Origin: SIG607 sp045537575
Lineage (GTDB): Bacteria; Bacillota; Clostridia; Oscillospirales; Acutalibacteraceae
NCBI GenBank assembly: GCA_045537575.1
Contig: JAZSPU010000054.1
Coordinates: forward strand, 1-19,141
Length of the DNA: 19,141 bases
Reading direction: 5' to 3'
This document shows, piece by piece, positions 6,280-13,913 of the stretch (positions within the stretch are counted from its first letter, which is position 1; each line of letters starts with the position of its first letter). A program made the position numbers and the translations under genes. The notes beneath the pieces were generated by a model, which saw nothing but the letters and a program-made list of their open reading frames with translations, was not told the origin of the DNA and ran no database searches.

Positions 6280-8623
6280 TTCTGTTTATATTTCCGCTTT
6301 TGGAAAATTCGAAGACAAAACCTTTGATTTTAATGACGGACTCAACGTTATTTACGGTGAAAACGAGGATGGCAAAACCACGCTTATGACCTTTATGAGT
6401 ATGATGTTTTACGGAAGCCAGGGAAAAAGCAATGATGAGCTTATTAAAAATCCCCGTAAAAAATATGCCCCTAGAAACGAAAAGGCAATGGCGGGAAGAA
6501 TTGACTTTGAGGTTGAGGGCAAAAAGTACAGAATAGAGCGCATTTTCAAAACAAGCAATTCCACCGACAAAATTGCCGTTACCAACCTTTTAAGCGGCGA
6601 AAGAGAAACCTTTACGGGAAAAGAGGACCTTGGCAAACGCTTTTTAGGACTTTCCTTTGAAGCCGCCCAAAAGAGTGTATTTTTAAGCGACCATACGGTA
6701 CTTAGTAAAAACAGCAGTGCCGACGGCGAACTTAACTCCCGTCTTTCAAATCTTGCAGGAACGGGCGAAGAGGACGTTTCGGCAGATGAAATTCTTGCAA
6801 AAATCGAAAAAGCAAAAAGCGTTCTTTTAACAAAAACGGGACGCGGCGGTAAAATAGCCAAAGACACCGAAGAGCTTGAAGCATTAAAAGCAAAGCTAAA
6901 CGATGCCCGTCGCACAGAGCAGGCGCGAAAAGAATGTGATTTAAGGCTGGAAAACGAAAAGCTCCGTTTAAATTCTATCAAAACCGAAATTGACCGACTC
7001 ACCGCCCATATCAAATCGGCTGAAGGCGGAAAGCGTTTTGCAAAGCTCAAAGAATACTGTGACAGCGTTACCGCCCTTAACTCTGTAAACAAAAAGCTTA
7101 TTAAAGAAGACGGAAAAAGCATTACCGTTTCCCTTTTAAGCGACGGCGAAAACGCGCTGAACGAATATAAACTTCTAGCCGAAAGACTGCCTTCCCTTAC
7201 CGAAAAGGAAGCCCTATATAAAGAGCAAACCGATGAGGCTAAAGCAAAGCTTTCCTTGGAAGAATCCTCTGAAGAAATCGGGGTAAAACTCAAAGAAAAG
7301 CAAAATGAGTTTGAAAAGATTTCAAAGGAAATAGAAAATCTTACAAAAGAGGCTGACTCTCTTTCTCAAAAAGCCTATGAAGCAGAAAATCAAAAGAAGA
7401 AAATACGTCCTGTATTTTTAATTCTTGCCCTTGTTGGCATTATCGCTCTTGCCCTTTCCTTTGTATTTACTTCTTATAAAAACATCCTTTTAATAGGCGG
7501 CGGACTCTTCGCTGTTATAGGTCTTTTGCTTACCTTAACGGTACGTAAAAAGAGCAAAACCAATCCCAAAGAAATAAGAGAACAGGAAGCGAATTGCCGA
7601 CAGAAAATTGCAAATAATCAAGCAATTTATAACGAGCTTATAAGTCTTATAAGTAATCTTACCGCAAAAGAAGCGGTAGCGCGGCAAAAGGAGCTTACTT
7701 TAGGCGAAGCCTTTACCCAGAAGTTTGAACTGTTAAAGGGTGTAAGAGAAGAGCTTGAGAAAATAAACGCACGTTTAAACAGCGCAAAAGAATTGCTTTT
7801 GAGTTTAAGTGTTGGCTCAATGAAGGAATTTTCACCAAAGGGTATGGAAATAATCCTTTATTCCCACAAAACAAATCTTCAAAAGAAAGAAAACTTAGAA
7901 GTAAAAATCGCTTTACTCAAAAAGGATTTAGATAATATTTCCTTTGAAGAAGCCGAGAAAGAGCTGTCCGTTATTCCCGAGGGCGCAATTTCGGTAGGCG
8001 ACCTTGACGACCTTAACGAGCGTCTTATATTTAAGAAAAAGGAACTTGAAACACTTCGTCAAAATATTGCCGACGATTTAGCAAGTGCTAAAAACGATTT
8101 CCGTTTTGCTGTTCATCCCACAGTTCTTGAGCAAAAAATCAAGGAAATGGAAGAATTACTGGCTAAAGAATATCACTTCTGTGAATGTGCTGATATAGCC
8201 TATGAAGCCCTGAGTGATGCCTTTAGTAGAGTGCGTGAAACCTTTGGAAGTGTTCTGGGAGAGAGAACAAGCGAAATCTTCAACGCTCTGACAAACGGAA
8301 AATATTCATCTGTCAGCGTTTCTAAAAACTTTGATATCGCAGTTGAAGAAAAGGATATTTTCGGCACAAACGATTGGCAAACCCTTTCAGACGGCACCAT
8401 TGACCAAGCCTATTTTGCATTGAGACTGACCGTCAGCGAGCTTCTTTCTAACGACGGTCAAAGACTGCCTTTAATTTTAGACGATCCCTTTGACCGCTAT
8501 GATGACATAAGAAGCAAAAAAGCAATGCAGTTTTTGGAGGACTACTCCAAAGACAGCCAGACTCTCCTTTTCACCTGCCATAAGCAGTTCACCGAAAATA
8601 GAGATTATATGACGCTTAAATAA
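6269..8623 (+). CDS. SbcC/YhaN-like coiled-coil ATPase with internal membrane hairpin
   Basis: A 784-residue Rad50/SbcC-type ATPase, the likely partner of the preceding nuclease. The start is ATG 6269, preceded 8 nt earlier by GAGGAGGT (6254-6260); an earlier in-frame ATG at 6227 lies inside the nuclease gene and lacks such a site. The N-terminal lobe has the Walker A motif GENEDGKTT (30-38). Long coiled-coil segments (about 185-375 and 430-640) flank two hydrophobic stretches at about 382-401 and 405-425, joined by a short SYKN turn, which look like a transmembrane hairpin where a zinc hook would sit in Rad50. The C-terminal lobe has the signature LSDGTIDQAYFALRL (706-720), Walker B LPLILDDPFDRYDD (Asp738, Asp739) and a final LLFTCHKQ. 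Firmicute YhaN proteins share this plan. Membrane tethering is an inference. Confidence 0.88.
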   Translation: MKINSVYISAFGKFEDKTFDFNDGLNVIYGENEDGKTTLMTFMSMMFYGSQGKSNDELIKNPRKKYAPRNEKAMAGRIDFEVEGKKYRIERIFKTSNSTDKIAVTNLLSGERETFTGKEDLGKRFLGLSFEAAQKSVFLSDHTVLSKNSSADGELNSRLSNLAGTGEEDVSADEILAKIEKAKSVLLTKTGRGGKIAKDTEELEALKAKLNDARRTEQARKECDLRLENEKLRLNSIKTEIDRLTAHIKSAEGGKRFAKLKEYCDSVTALNSVNKKLIKEDGKSITVSLLSDGENALNEYKLLAERLPSLTEKEALYKEQTDEAKAKLSLEESSEEIGVKLKEKQNEFEKISKEIENLTKEADSLSQKAYEAENQKKKIRPVFLILALVGIIALALSFVFTSYKNILLIGGGLFAVIGLLLTLTVRKKSKTNPKEIREQEANCRQKIANNQAIYNELISLISNLTAKEAVARQKELTLGEAFTQKFELLKGVREELEKINARLNSAKELLLSLSVGSMKEFSPKGMEIILYSHKTNLQKKENLEVKIALLKKDLDNISFEEAEKELSVIPEGAISVGDLDDLNERLIFKKKELETLRQNIADDLASAKNDFRFAVHPTVLEQKIKEMEELLAKEYHFCECADIAYEALSDAFSRVRETFGSVLGERTSEIFNALTNGKYSSVSVSKNFDIAVEEKDIFGTNDWQTLSDGTIDQAYFALRLTVSELLSNDGQRLPLILDDPFDRYDDIRSKKAMQFLEDYSKDSQTLLFTCHKQFTENRDYMTLK

Positions 8624-8642
8624 AAGTAAAGCGGGTAAAAAT

Positions 8643-9842
8643 ATGGATAATTATAACTTGATTTTAGAATATGCCAAGAAAAATTATAAAAAAATGTTCC
8701 GTGAACCTGATGGTATTTTGGCTCACAAGTTTATAGTGCCCGGTGCAGCTTACTCAAACAGCCTTTGGGACTGGGATTGTTGGCTTACAAATATTGCGCT
8801 GCGTGATTTTGTAACCGATGATATATTGGAATATGAAAAGGGTTGCGTTATTAACTTTCTTGAGCATATGGATGAAAGCGGAAAAATGCCCATATATATC
8901 ACTCCCAAACTCGAGTGGTATAACTACCAAAGCAGTGATATAACCAACATACATAAACCTTGTATTGCACAGCACGCCGCATTTATTGCACAAACCAATA
9001 ACGATGCCCAATGGCTACGTCCTTATTTTGACAAAATACTCAAATTCATCGACTATTATTATAATAATCAGCGTCACGTTTGCGGTCTTTATTATTGGAT
9101 AAACGACTGTGCAATCGGTGTTGATAACGATCCCTCGACCTACTATCGCCCCGCAAACAGTTCAGCATCCATTTATCTTAATTGCTTAATGTATAAGGAA
9201 TTAAAGGCTGTTTGCTGTCTAGGTAACCTTTTAGGCGTCGATATTGACTTTTATAAAAACGAAGCTGAGAATCTTCTTAAAACAGTCAGAGACCTTTGCT
9301 TCGATGAAAAGGACGGCTTATATTACAGTGCCGATCTTAACTTATTACCCATTGACCCTAACAGCACTCTACACTCCGGAGCTCCTCGTCATTGGGACAG
9401 TCTTATTCAGCGAATAGGCTGTTGGTCCGGCTTTATGGCGATGTGGGCGGGAATTGCCACTGGCGAGCAAGCAGAAAGAATGGTTAAAGAAAACCTACTT
9501 GATGAAAAGGCTTTTTGGGCACCATACGGTGTACGAACTCTTTCAAAATACGAAAAAATGTACTCTATTAAAAAAACAGGCAACCCGTCTTGTTGGTTAG
9601 GGCCTGTTTGGGGCATTTCCAATTATATGGTATTTGACGGCCTTGTTAAATACGGCTTTATTAAGGAAGCAAGGGAACTTGCCGAAAAAACACTTAAATT
9701 GTTTGGAGAAGATATTGCAAAAACCGGCGAACTGCACGAATACTATGATCCCGAAAGCGGTGAACCTGTTAATAATCCGGGTTTCCAAAACTGGAACCTA
9801 TTATCAATAAAAATGGGACAATGGCTTAAGGAAACTCAATAA
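8643..9842 (+). CDS. Trehalase/GH63-like (alpha/alpha)6-barrel glycosidase
   Basis: A 399-residue protein without a signal peptide, resembling the MGH1-like/GH63 and GH37 clan of inverting alpha-glycosidases. Supporting motifs are SLWDWDCWL (40-48), IGVDNDPSTYYRP (158-170), which corresponds to the G-x-D-x-S/D-P segment holding the catalytic acid (Asp161), WLGPVWGISNY (318-328), and GELHEYYDPESGEP (362-375) with Glu363 or Glu366 as candidate base, followed by FQNWNLL. It should hydrolyse a small intracellular alpha-glucoside or mannoside such as trehalose or mannosylglycerate, but the substrate cannot be read from sequence. The ribosome site is poor and the gene starts 19 nt after the ATPase gene, so it is probably co-transcribed. 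Its link with the nuclease genes is unexplained. A strong terminator follows. Confidence 0.72.
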   Translation: MDNYNLILEYAKKNYKKMFREPDGILAHKFIVPGAAYSNSLWDWDCWLTNIALRDFVTDDILEYEKGCVINFLEHMDESGKMPIYITPKLEWYNYQSSDITNIHKPCIAQHAAFIAQTNNDAQWLRPYFDKILKFIDYYYNNQRHVCGLYYWINDCAIGVDNDPSTYYRPANSSASIYLNCLMYKELKAVCCLGNLLGVDIDFYKNEAENLLKTVRDLCFDEKDGLYYSADLNLLPIDPNSTLHSGAPRHWDSLIQRIGCWSGFMAMWAGIATGEQAERMVKENLLDEKAFWAPYGVRTLSKYEKMYSIKKTGNPSCWLGPVWGISNYMVFDGLVKYGFIKEARELAEKTLKLFGEDIAKTGELHEYYDPESGEPVNNPGFQNWNLLSIKMGQWLKETQ

Positions 9843-9862
9843 ATAAAGACTTTAAACACATT

Positions 9863-9904
9863 AAAAGAGGCCGCCTCACTTCATTAGTGAGACAGCCTCT
9901 TTTT
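9863..9904. terminator. Intrinsic terminator between convergent glycosidase and membrane-protein genes
   Basis: An outer stem AAAAGAGGC (9863-9871) with GCCTCTTTT (9895-9903) and an inner stem CTCACT (9875-9880) with AGTGAG (9886-9891) are separated by a 3+3 internal loop, with a 5-nt apex. T tracts follow on both strands, so it can serve the glycosidase (+) and the convergent membrane-protein gene (-). Confidence 0.88.
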
Positions 9905-9915
9905 ATACACTTTTA

Positions 9916-10548
9916 TTATTCGTGAAGTACTGCAGATTTAGTAAATATAATCCAAACTGCAGTGCCGATTCCTACAAGAATTATATTAAAGAAGGTTAAA
10001 GAGAAAGAATAAATAATATATTTTAGCGGCGCTCCTTGAATAATTACACTTATTGTGCTGCCGAAATTCTTTATTACGGAAAATGTGGCAGAAAATATAA
10101 AATAAACAATAGAAATTATAAAAACTACCGTTTTATTATTCATAGCCTTGAGTATGTATAAAAGCGCAAATATGAAAACGGCAACGCCAAAGAAGTTAGA
10201 TAGCAGGGATACTGCATTTCTTAAGATAAACTCGCCTACTGCGCCGTACTTAACATAGTTTACACCGTTTGACAGTATATTTATAATACTTCTGCCATAC
10301 AGCAATAGCTTTAAGGCAATAATTATAATAAGCATTAATTTACCCTTTTCTTTATCTCCAAAAGCAAAGGAATAAACTGCTATAAGTATATATGGCGCTA
10401 ACGATATAAGCCAGTTTAAAAGTGCAACAGGGTTTATGGGTCCCACAGAGTTAAAGCCTTCAAATACAGCAATAACAAGACCGCTTAAAATTGAAATTGC
10501 GCAATAGACTATAGAAAAAATACTTAAAACTGTTTTTGAGTTATTCAT
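9916..10548 (-). CDS. Small multi-pass membrane protein, unknown function
   Basis: A 210-residue hydrophobic protein that I do not recognise. The ATG at 10548 is chosen because a strong AGGAGAAGG site (10560-10552) lies just upstream; an in-frame codon seven residues earlier lies inside that site region and is unlikely. The sequence shows about six predicted membrane segments: TVLSIFSIVYCAISILSGLV near the N-terminus, LLNWLISLAPYILIAVYSFA, a segment LMLIIIIALKLLLYG, SNFFGVAVFIFALLYIL, TVVFIISIVYFIFSATF, and FNIILVGIGTAVWIIF near the end, with short polar loops and no catalytic motif. A 15-bp hairpin separates it from the ispH-rpsA fusion, and it ends at the shared terminator. Confidence 0.75.
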   Translation of the reverse strand: MNNSKTVLSIFSIVYCAISILSGLVIAVFEGFNSVGPINPVALLNWLISLAPYILIAVYSFAFGDKEKGKLMLIIIIALKLLLYGRSIINILSNGVNYVKYGAVGEFILRNAVSLLSNFFGVAVFIFALLYILKAMNNKTVVFIISIVYFIFSATFSVIKNFGSTISVIIQGAPLKYIIYSFSLTFFNIILVGIGTAVWIIFTKSAVLHE

Positions 10549-10567
10549 ATACCTTCTCCTTAAAAGC

Positions 10568-10601
10568 AAACTGAGAGCTCTTCGTTAAGAGCTCTCAGTT
10601 T
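10568..10601 (-). terminator. 15-bp perfect hairpin after ispH-rpsA
   Basis: The arms AAACTGAGAGCTCTT (10568-10582) and AAGAGCTCTCAGTTT (10587-10601) pair perfectly around a CGTT apex. On the - strand the stem ends in TTT, followed by GC and TTTT. It begins about 10 nt after the rpsA stop, so it probably terminates the uvrA-to-rpsA cluster. The T tract is interrupted, and the ribosome site of the next gene starts only a few bases later, so leaky termination or attenuation is possible. Confidence 0.75.
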
Positions 10602-10611
10602 AAGAATTTAA

Positions 10612-12624
10612 TTATTCAGCGGCTTCCTCTGCCACAGCTTCTTCTACTGCTTCTTCTACAGGAGCAGCTTCCTCTTCGGGAAGGAGAGCGCGGATAGAAA
10701 GGCTAACACGCTTTTTCTCATAGTCAACAGCAATAATCTTTGCTTCAACTTCCTGACCAACGCTAAGTTCGTCCTGAGGTTTAGCAACGTGCTTGTTGGC
10801 AATCTGAGAAATATGAATAAGACCGTCAATACCGGGGATAATACGAGCGAATGCACCGTAAGAAGTCATGCTAACAACGGTAGCCTTAACGGTTTCGTCA
10901 ACAGCAAAGTTCTTTTCGAAAATTACCCACGGATTTTCTTCGGGCTTCTTATAGCCTAAGGAAATCTTCTTCTTTTCAGTGTCGATAGCCTTAACGTAAA
11001 CTTCGATTTCATCACCTACGAGAACAACCTCGCTGGGATTCTTGATTCTCTGCCAAGAGAGTTCAGAAATGTGAACCATTCCGTCAACACCGCCGATATC
11101 AACGAATGCGCCGTAGCTGGTTAAGGACTTAACCTTACCGGTAAAGCGTTCGCCAACAGCGATATTCTCCCAAAGCTCGGCAGCTGCTGCCTTCTTTTCT
11201 TCGCGAAGAACGTTACGGATAGAACCGATTGCTCTTCTGCCTCTGCCGATTTCGATGATACGGAAACGTACCTCTTTGCCCTTTAAATCTTCAATAGGCT
11301 CACTCTTGGTAAGTGTTGCCTGAGAAGCAGGAATGAAAATACGGATACCGTTTGCGAAAACGGTTACGCCACCCTTAATGATATCTTTAACGACACCGGT
11401 AAGAATCTCGCCGCTGTCCTTGGCTGCAACAATATTGTCCCAACCGGCAATAGCATCGAAACGACGCTTAGAGAGCATTACGGTTCCTTCCTGATCATTT
11501 GTGCGCATAATGATAAGATTCATAGTATCGCCTACGCTTACTTCCTTTAAGATATCAGCGTTAGCATCTGCAGAGTATTCCTCCTTAGTAATGTAGCCGG
11601 CAAGACCTCTGCCAATGTCCACCTGAATCTCGTTCTCACTTACTGCAAGAACTGTACCGATAACCTTCTGGTCTCCGGTTAATGCGCTGAGGGATGCCTC
11701 GAATGCTTCTTCATCAGTCATTTCCTCAAAGCTTTTTTGAACAGCATCTTCTACCTGTTCAACCGATTGTAAATTTTCCGACATGGTTTTAATAACCTCC
11801 TTAATGATATGCGCCGGCGTAGATGCTCCGGCGACAACTCCGATGTTCTCTTTATCATGGTACCACTCTTTTTTTAATTCATCGGCGGTAGAGACTAAAT
11901 AAGTATGCAAACAATTAGCTGAGCAAACGTCTTTTAACTTTGCTGTGTTTGAACTGTGCTGTCCTCCTACAACGATCATAAGATCGCTGATTTTAGACAG
12001 CTCCTCAGCTTCCTGTTGGCGCATCGCAGTCGCATTACATATTGTATCAAAAATAAAAGCATTTGTATAGCCTTTTTTTAAAATTTTTTGACATTTCCCC
12101 CAAATTTCTGCATTAAAAGTTGTCTGTGACACCGCTGTGACGGTATTATCGGCAATTGATGGGTGATTTTCCATTATTTTTTGCAGTTCTTCTTCATTTG
12201 AGAAAACGTAAATTTCTGTATTCAGAGCATTTCCGCAAATCCCTTTTACTTCGGAATGTTCCTTATCCCCCGCTATTAAAATAACGTGACCTTTTTCTGC
12301 GGCTTCTCTTACAATACTGTGAATTTTAGAAACAAAGGGGCAGGTTGCATCCACTACCTTTGCCCCTGTTTTTTTACTTCTTTCAAAAATTTCGGCAGAT
12401 ACTCCGTGGGAACGGATAACAAGGGTATCTTCTTTCCCTGCTTCTTCAGGAGACGCAATAACCCTTACGCCCTTAGCCTCAAGTTCTTTTACAAGCTGTT
12501 CATTATGTATTATAGGCCCTAAGGTGCAAACCTTTTCGCCCTTGTTTGCCAGTTCCTCAACCATACTTACCGCTCTGTTTACACCGAAACAAAAGCCTGC
12601 AGTTTTAGCAAGTGTTATCTTCAA
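10612..12624 (-). CDS. ispH-rpsA: Fused 4-hydroxy-3-methylbut-2-enyl diphosphate reductase (IspH) and ribosomal protein S1
   Basis: A 670-residue fusion known from many Clostridia. Residues 1-279 are IspH, the [4Fe-4S] enzyme that makes IPP and DMAPP in the last MEP-pathway step: cluster cysteines are Cys12 (GFCFGV), Cys95 (VDATCPFV) and Cys196 (FDTICNAT), and substrate-site residues are His40, His73, His123 and Glu125 (KEHSEV). Residues about 318-387, 405-473, 490-559 and 576-645 are four S1 RNA-binding domains, followed by an acidic Ala/Glu tail. The start is TTG 12624: it gives the usual IspH N-terminus (MKITLAKTAGFCFG), has GGGAG upstream (12638-12634), and overlaps the plsC stop (TTGA). 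An upstream in-frame TTG at 12639 is less likely. An internal Shine-Dalgarno and ATG at 11784 may also yield S1 alone. Confidence 0.95.
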   Translation of the reverse strand: MKITLAKTAGFCFGVNRAVSMVEELANKGEKVCTLGPIIHNEQLVKELEAKGVRVIASPEEAGKEDTLVIRSHGVSAEIFERSKKTGAKVVDATCPFVSKIHSIVREAAEKGHVILIAGDKEHSEVKGICGNALNTEIYVFSNEEELQKIMENHPSIADNTVTAVSQTTFNAEIWGKCQKILKKGYTNAFIFDTICNATAMRQQEAEELSKISDLMIVVGGQHSSNTAKLKDVCSANCLHTYLVSTADELKKEWYHDKENIGVVAGASTPAHIIKEVIKTMSENLQSVEQVEDAVQKSFEEMTDEEAFEASLSALTGDQKVIGTVLAVSENEIQVDIGRGLAGYITKEEYSADANADILKEVSVGDTMNLIIMRTNDQEGTVMLSKRRFDAIAGWDNIVAAKDSGEILTGVVKDIIKGGVTVFANGIRIFIPASQATLTKSEPIEDLKGKEVRFRIIEIGRGRRAIGSIRNVLREEKKAAAAELWENIAVGERFTGKVKSLTSYGAFVDIGGVDGMVHISELSWQRIKNPSEVVLVGDEIEVYVKAIDTEKKKISLGYKKPEENPWVIFEKNFAVDETVKATVVSMTSYGAFARIIPGIDGLIHISQIANKHVAKPQDELSVGQEVEAKIIAVDYEKKRVSLSIRALLPEEEAAPVEEAVEEAVAEEAAE
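11782..11802 (-). promoter_or_regulatory. Internal ribosome binding site and ATG at the IspH/S1 boundary
   Basis: On the - strand, AAGGAGGT (11802-11795), a perfect anti-16S match, is followed after 10 nt by ATG (11784-11782), in frame with the fusion. The ATG falls at residue 281, just after the IspH domain and before the first S1 domain, and would start a 390-residue protein (10612-11784), the usual size of a four-domain Firmicute S1. The codons also encode an ordinary KEVIKTM helix end, so chance is not excluded. Confidence 0.6.
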
Positions 12625-13226
12625 TGCTTCATCTCCCAAAGCTCAGTGATTTTTTCGCTAATAAGTCCGCTAACCCTTCTTATTGCGGCTTTGCCCGTAT
12701 CCTCGCCTGCATACTCATCATAATATATAGGCGCTCCGAAACGGAAGGTTGCCTTTTGGAAGGGTTTAACCTTACCTGTATCTCGATATACTGCACAGGG
12801 AAGAATGGGAGCTTTTGTAGCAAGTGCAAGCATAGCTGTACCCGCTTTTGCCTTGCGGGGCGCACCGCCGTCGGTATAACGGGTGCCTTCGGGGAAAATG
12901 CCGAGAATTTTTCCATCAAGCAAAAGCTCTTCTGCCTTGTTTATGGCGCCCTTATCCCCTGTTCTGCGGTTAACCGAAAAAGCACCCAGCTTTTTTAGAA
13001 TAAAGGCAAGTATTTTATTTTTGAAAAGTTCGTCCTTGCCCATAAAATAAATTTGACGGGGGCAAAGAATACCCATAAAGAGAATATCGCTTATCGAAGT
13101 ATGGTTACAGCAGAGTATAACCGCACCCTCTTTAGGAATATTATGTACTCCGTATTTTTTAATACGGAAGAAAATATGAGTAAAAAACGAAACAATCGCC
13201 CTCATCACTTTATAAAAGAGTGTCAT
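12621..13226 (-). CDS. plsC: 1-acyl-sn-glycerol-3-phosphate acyltransferase
   Basis: A 201-residue membrane-associated acyltransferase that adds the second acyl chain to lysophosphatidic acid, giving phosphatidic acid for phospholipid synthesis. The catalytic NHTSISD box is at 41-47 (His42, Asp47) and the glycerophosphate-binding FPEGTR at 111-116. A hydrophobic, basic N-terminal helix (about 5-22) is the probable membrane anchor. Size is normal for the short Firmicute form. Its ATG overlaps the cmk stop by 4 nt and its stop overlaps the TTG start of ispH-rpsA, so cmk, plsC and ispH-rpsA look translationally coupled. The cmk-plsC-ispH/rpsA order recurs in Clostridia. The substrate could include other lysophospholipids, since the family is broad. 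Confidence 0.93.
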   Translation of the reverse strand: MTLFYKVMRAIVSFFTHIFFRIKKYGVHNIPKEGAVILCCNHTSISDILFMGILCPRQIYFMGKDELFKNKILAFILKKLGAFSVNRRTGDKGAINKAEELLLDGKILGIFPEGTRYTDGGAPRKAKAGTAMLALATKAPILPCAVYRDTGKVKPFQKATFRFGAPIYYDEYAGEDTGKAAIRRVSGLISEKITELWEMKH

Positions 13227-13900
13227 TTAATATTCTCCTTTATGATACGTAAAAGCATAACCATAGACTCTTCAACGTTTTTGCCCGTTGTATCGGCAAT
13301 CACTGCATCCTCTGCAGGTTTTAAGGGGGCAATAGCGCGGTGGGAATCGTTATAATCCCTCTGACGCATATCGCTGAGCACCTCTTCAAAGGTAGAGGTA
13401 TCACCCTTCTCCTTAAGCTCTTTATAGCGGCGCATTGCTCTTTCTTCATCACTGGCGGTAAGGAAAATTTTAAGGTCGGCATTTGGAAGCACAACGGTAC
13501 CTATATCTCTGCCGTCCATAATGCAGTTGTATTTTTTTGCAAAATCTCGCTGCATATCAAGAAGCTTTGCCCTAACCTCAGGCTTTGCAGAAACGGCAGA
13601 TGCCATCATAGAAGCAATGGGAGTTCTGATTTCCTCACTTACGTCGGTTTGACCTAAAAATACGTGCTGAACACCGTCAATAAAACGGATATCAATAGTA
13701 ATATCTTTAAGCTCTTCGCCTATATTACAGTCAAGGGCTGTATCATAGCCTTTTTTTGAAAAAGCAAGACCTATTGCACGGTAAAGTGCGCCCGTATCTA
13801 CGTAAATATAATCAAGTTCCTTTGCAAGTGCTTTAGCAAGGGAGCTTTTTCCCGCACCTGCAGGGCCGTCAATGGCAATTGCTATAGTTTTATTTTCCAT
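13223..13900 (-). CDS. cmk: Cytidylate kinase
   Basis: A 225-residue (d)CMP kinase that uses ATP to form (d)CDP for CTP and dCTP pools and for lipid head-group precursors. The P-loop GPAGAGKS is at 12-19, followed by the substrate segment VDTGALYRA (about 34-42), MDGRDIGTVVLP, and the lid region ASDEERAMRRYKEL. The start ATG 13900 is preferred: AAGGA lies 10 nt upstream and the protein then begins, as usual, shortly before the P-loop. A TTG at 13933 in frame would add 11 residues within the preceding gene and is unlikely. It follows the flavoprotein gene with 13 nt between and overlaps plsC by 4 nt. Confidence 0.95.
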   Translation of the reverse strand: MENKTIAIAIDGPAGAGKSSLAKALAKELDYIYVDTGALYRAIGLAFSKKGYDTALDCNIGEELKDITIDIRFIDGVQHVFLGQTDVSEEIRTPIASMMASAVSAKPEVRAKLLDMQRDFAKKYNCIMDGRDIGTVVLPNADLKIFLTASDEERAMRRYKELKEKGDTSTFEEVLSDMRQRDYNDSHRAIAPLKPAEDAVIADTTGKNVEESMVMLLRIIKENIK

Positions 13901-13913
13901 CTTTTTTTCTTCC

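Noticed and set aside
6409..7293. A 294-residue open frame on the - strand inside the ATPase gene
   Set aside because: It is a Ser/Phe-rich antisense shadow of a Lys/Glu-rich coiled-coil region, without a ribosome site or recognisable domain; the + strand protein has all Walker motifs.
10612..12624. The IspH–S1 joint as a frameshift or assembly error
   Set aside because: The frame is continuous through both domains and the same fusion is known in many Clostridia.
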